NCBI GenBank assembly: GCA_003646715.1
Contig: QMLL01000096.1
Location: 1 to 6,680 of the forward strand
Length of the DNA stretch: 6,680 nt
Origin: Deltaproteobacteria bacterium
Lineage (GTDB): Bacteria > Desulfobacterota > Syntrophobacteria > B119-G9
Direction of reading: 5' to 3'
Shown: positions 5,268 through 6,680 of the stretch, in pieces
Position numbering within the stretch: position 1 is the stretch's first letter
Layout of the letters: each line of letters begins with the position of its first letter
Notes under the pieces: model-generated
Seen by the model: only the letters and a program-made list of their open reading frames with translations
The model's database searches: none
What the model was told of the DNA's origin: nothing
Translations under genes and position numbers: made by a program

Positions 5268-6680
5268 TTGGAAACGAGATCCGTCAAGAGGCTTGGCGAA
5301 CTTCTATTAAGGGAATCGCTGATCTCCGTTGAGCAATTGGATAAGGCTCTTGAAGATCAGAGTACAACCGGTTCCTCTTTAGGGTCCAGCCTTGTCAAAC
5401 TTGGTTACATCAGCGAATCAGACTTAATGGAATTTTTAAGTCGCCAGTTTGGTGTGCCCGCTGTTGATCCCACGAAACTGGACATTGATCAGAAAATCAT
5501 TGAATTAATACCATCTCAAATGATCCAGAAATACCTTCTTGTTCCAATAGCCCTTAAAGGAAACACCCTGAGCATTGCAATGGCGGATCCCAGCAATCAC
5601 TTCATCATAGATGACATTCGATTTCTCACAAGGAAAAACATCCAGGTAAATGTTGCTACTGAAAGCTCTATCATAGCAGTTATTCAGCAGCATTTTGATC
5701 CCTCTACATCCCTTGAAGACGTGATCGGCAGCATGGACGACGAAGAGATAGACGTCGTTTCCATGACCGACGATTTTGACCTCGATTCGGTAGAAAACGA
5801 GGCGGAACAAGCCCCTGTTGTAAAACTCGTGAACCTCATACTGATGGATGCAATAAAGAAGGGGGCTAGCGATATACACATAGAACCCTATGAAAAGATG
5901 TTTCGAGTTCGGTTCCGGATCGACGGAGTCCTCTACGAAATAATGAAACCCCCTCTAAAATTAAAAAATGCTTTAATATCCAGAATCAAAATCATGAGCC
6001 GCCTGGACATCGCCGAGCGCCGACTTCCCCAGGATGGTCGAATCAAGTTAAGAGTCCGTGGCGGTGATATGGACTTCCGTGTTTCGGTACTGCCAACCCT
6101 TTTTGGCGAAAAGGTTGTTTTAAGGCTTCTGGACAAGTCAAACTTGCAACTGGACATGACGAAACTGGGTTTTGAAGAAAACCAGTTGAAGTTATTCAAA
6201 GAAGCCATCCACAAACCATACGGGATGGTACTTGTTACAGGGCCAACGGGAAGCGGTAAAACTACAACCCTGTATAGTGCCCTTTCCGAACTTAACAAAA
6301 CCACCGAGAACATTTCTACAGCAGAGGATCCGGTGGAATTTAACCTTCCCGGCATTAACCAGGTTCAGATCCACGAGGCAATAGGCCTCACATTTGCTGC
6401 CGCACTGAGATCGTTTCTGAGGCAGGACCCGGACATAATAATGGTAGGAGAGATAAGGGATTTTGAAACCGCTGAGATAGCAATAAAGGCTGCTCTTACT
6501 GGGCATATGGTTTTGAGCACCTTGCATACAAACGATGCTCCCAGCACAATAAATCGACTTCTGAACATGGGTGTGGAACCTTTCCTGGTGTCTTCTTCAG
6601 TAAACCTGATCTTAGCCCAGAGGTTAGCCAGGCGAGTTTGCACACAATGTAAAGAAGAAGTGGAAGTCCCCGAAGAAGTG
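5268..6680 (+). CDS. pilB: Type IV pilus assembly ATPase PilB, 3' end beyond the window
   Basis: The frame is open to the window edge, giving 471 codons of a protein usually about 560-570 long. PilB is the cytoplasmic hexameric motor that drives pilin polymerisation through the inner-membrane platform. Residues 1-145 form an MshEN/GspE_N domain with two 24-residue motifs (8-31 and 37-60). An acidic linker (about 144-182, rich in D and E) follows. The ATPase core has SDIHIEP (201-207), the arginine-rich RVRFRIDG (213-220) and ERRLPQDGR (250-258), Walker A GPTGSGKT (325-332), the Asp box AEDPVEF (352-358), Walker B DPDIIMVGEIRD (387-398) and the His box TGHMVLSTLHTND (411-423). C458 and C461 are the first half of the zinc-binding tetracysteine; the second half lies outside. 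The start is TTG at 5268-5270, giving METRSVKRLGELL. The preceding in-frame stop is at 5256-5258, and no ATG or GTG lies between. AGAGG (5260-5264) sits 3 nt before the TTG, which is close. GspE and MshE are alternatives, but the layout best fits PilB. Confidence 0.9.
   Translation, partial: METRSVKRLGELLLRESLISVEQLDKALEDQSTTGSSLGSSLVKLGYISESDLMEFLSRQFGVPAVDPTKLDIDQKIIELIPSQMIQKYLLVPIALKGNTLSIAMADPSNHFIIDDIRFLTRKNIQVNVATESSIIAVIQQHFDPSTSLEDVIGSMDDEEIDVVSMTDDFDLDSVENEAEQAPVVKLVNLILMDAIKKGASDIHIEPYEKMFRVRFRIDGVLYEIMKPPLKLKNALISRIKIMSRLDIAERRLPQDGRIKLRVRGGDMDFRVSVLPTLFGEKVVLRLLDKSNLQLDMTKLGFEENQLKLFKEAIHKPYGMVLVTGPTGSGKTTTLYSALSELNKTTENISTAEDPVEFNLPGINQVQIHEAIGLTFAAALRSFLRQDPDIIMVGEIRDFETAEIAIKAALTGHMVLSTLHTNDAPSTINRLLNMGVEPFLVSSSVNLILAQRLARRVCTQCKEEVEVPEEV

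Noticed and set aside
5125..5310. 61-codon plus-strand frame (TTG start, internal ATG at 5221) upstream of and overlapping pilB
   Set aside because: Its sequence shows no recognisable motif, it has no clear ribosome site, and its last 43 bases overlap the well-supported pilB frame. It is more likely non-coding upstream sequence.
5505..6643. Several open minus-strand frames opposite pilB
   Set aside because: They overlap each other and lie antisense to a gene with full ATPase motifs. Their translations are low-complexity or lack domains.
1..6680. Novel defence, mobile or CRISPR-type system
   Set aside because: Every long frame is explained by a known core family. No repeat arrays, integrase or transposase motifs, tRNA genes or unusual base composition were seen.

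Overview
The window looks like ordinary chromosomal DNA of a Gram-negative bacterium. An MlaC-type periplasmic lipid carrier and a type IV pilus motor point to a diderm. The protein sequences resemble the former Deltaproteobacteria (Desulfobacterota and relatives); this is an impression from sequence style, not a database result. The DNA is moderately AT-rich by eye, and ATA, AGA and AGG codons are common in every gene, so no gene stands out as recently acquired. I see no tRNA, rRNA, insertion sequence, phage gene or CRISPR array.

Layout. At the left edge (1-228, minus) is the N-terminal end of an M24-family aminopeptidase, cut by the window. Divergent from it across about 200 bp is mltG (428-1456, plus), an inner-membrane endolytic murein transglycosylase with a plausible sigma-70 promoter at 351-380. 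mltG converges on a four-gene minus-strand series. Read in its own direction this is fabD (4963-4040), mlaC-like (3860-3234), radC (3168-2485) and a zinc-free quinone oxidoreductase (2470-1484). mlaC, radC and the oxidoreductase lie 65 and 14 nt apart and look like one transcript. fabD is separated from mlaC by a 179-nt AT-rich gap that could hold a promoter. Divergent from fabD, across 304 bp, is pilB (5268 to the right edge, plus), a type IV pilus assembly ATPase missing its C-terminal end.

Function. The genes are housekeeping and envelope functions rather than one pathway: malonyl loading of ACP for lipid synthesis (FabD), periplasmic phospholipid trafficking (MlaC), glycan strand cleavage (MltG), pilus extension (PilB), peptide turnover (M24 peptidase), a JAMM-fold RadC protein and a redox enzyme.

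I did not find an undescribed system. The points most worth a second look are: the apparent TTG start of pilB, with no ATG available in frame; a nearly canonical double 24-residue c-di-GMP-binding motif at the PilB N terminus; two perfect short inverted repeats in the regions upstream of fabD/pilB and mlaC; and an mlaC gene with no other mla gene beside it.
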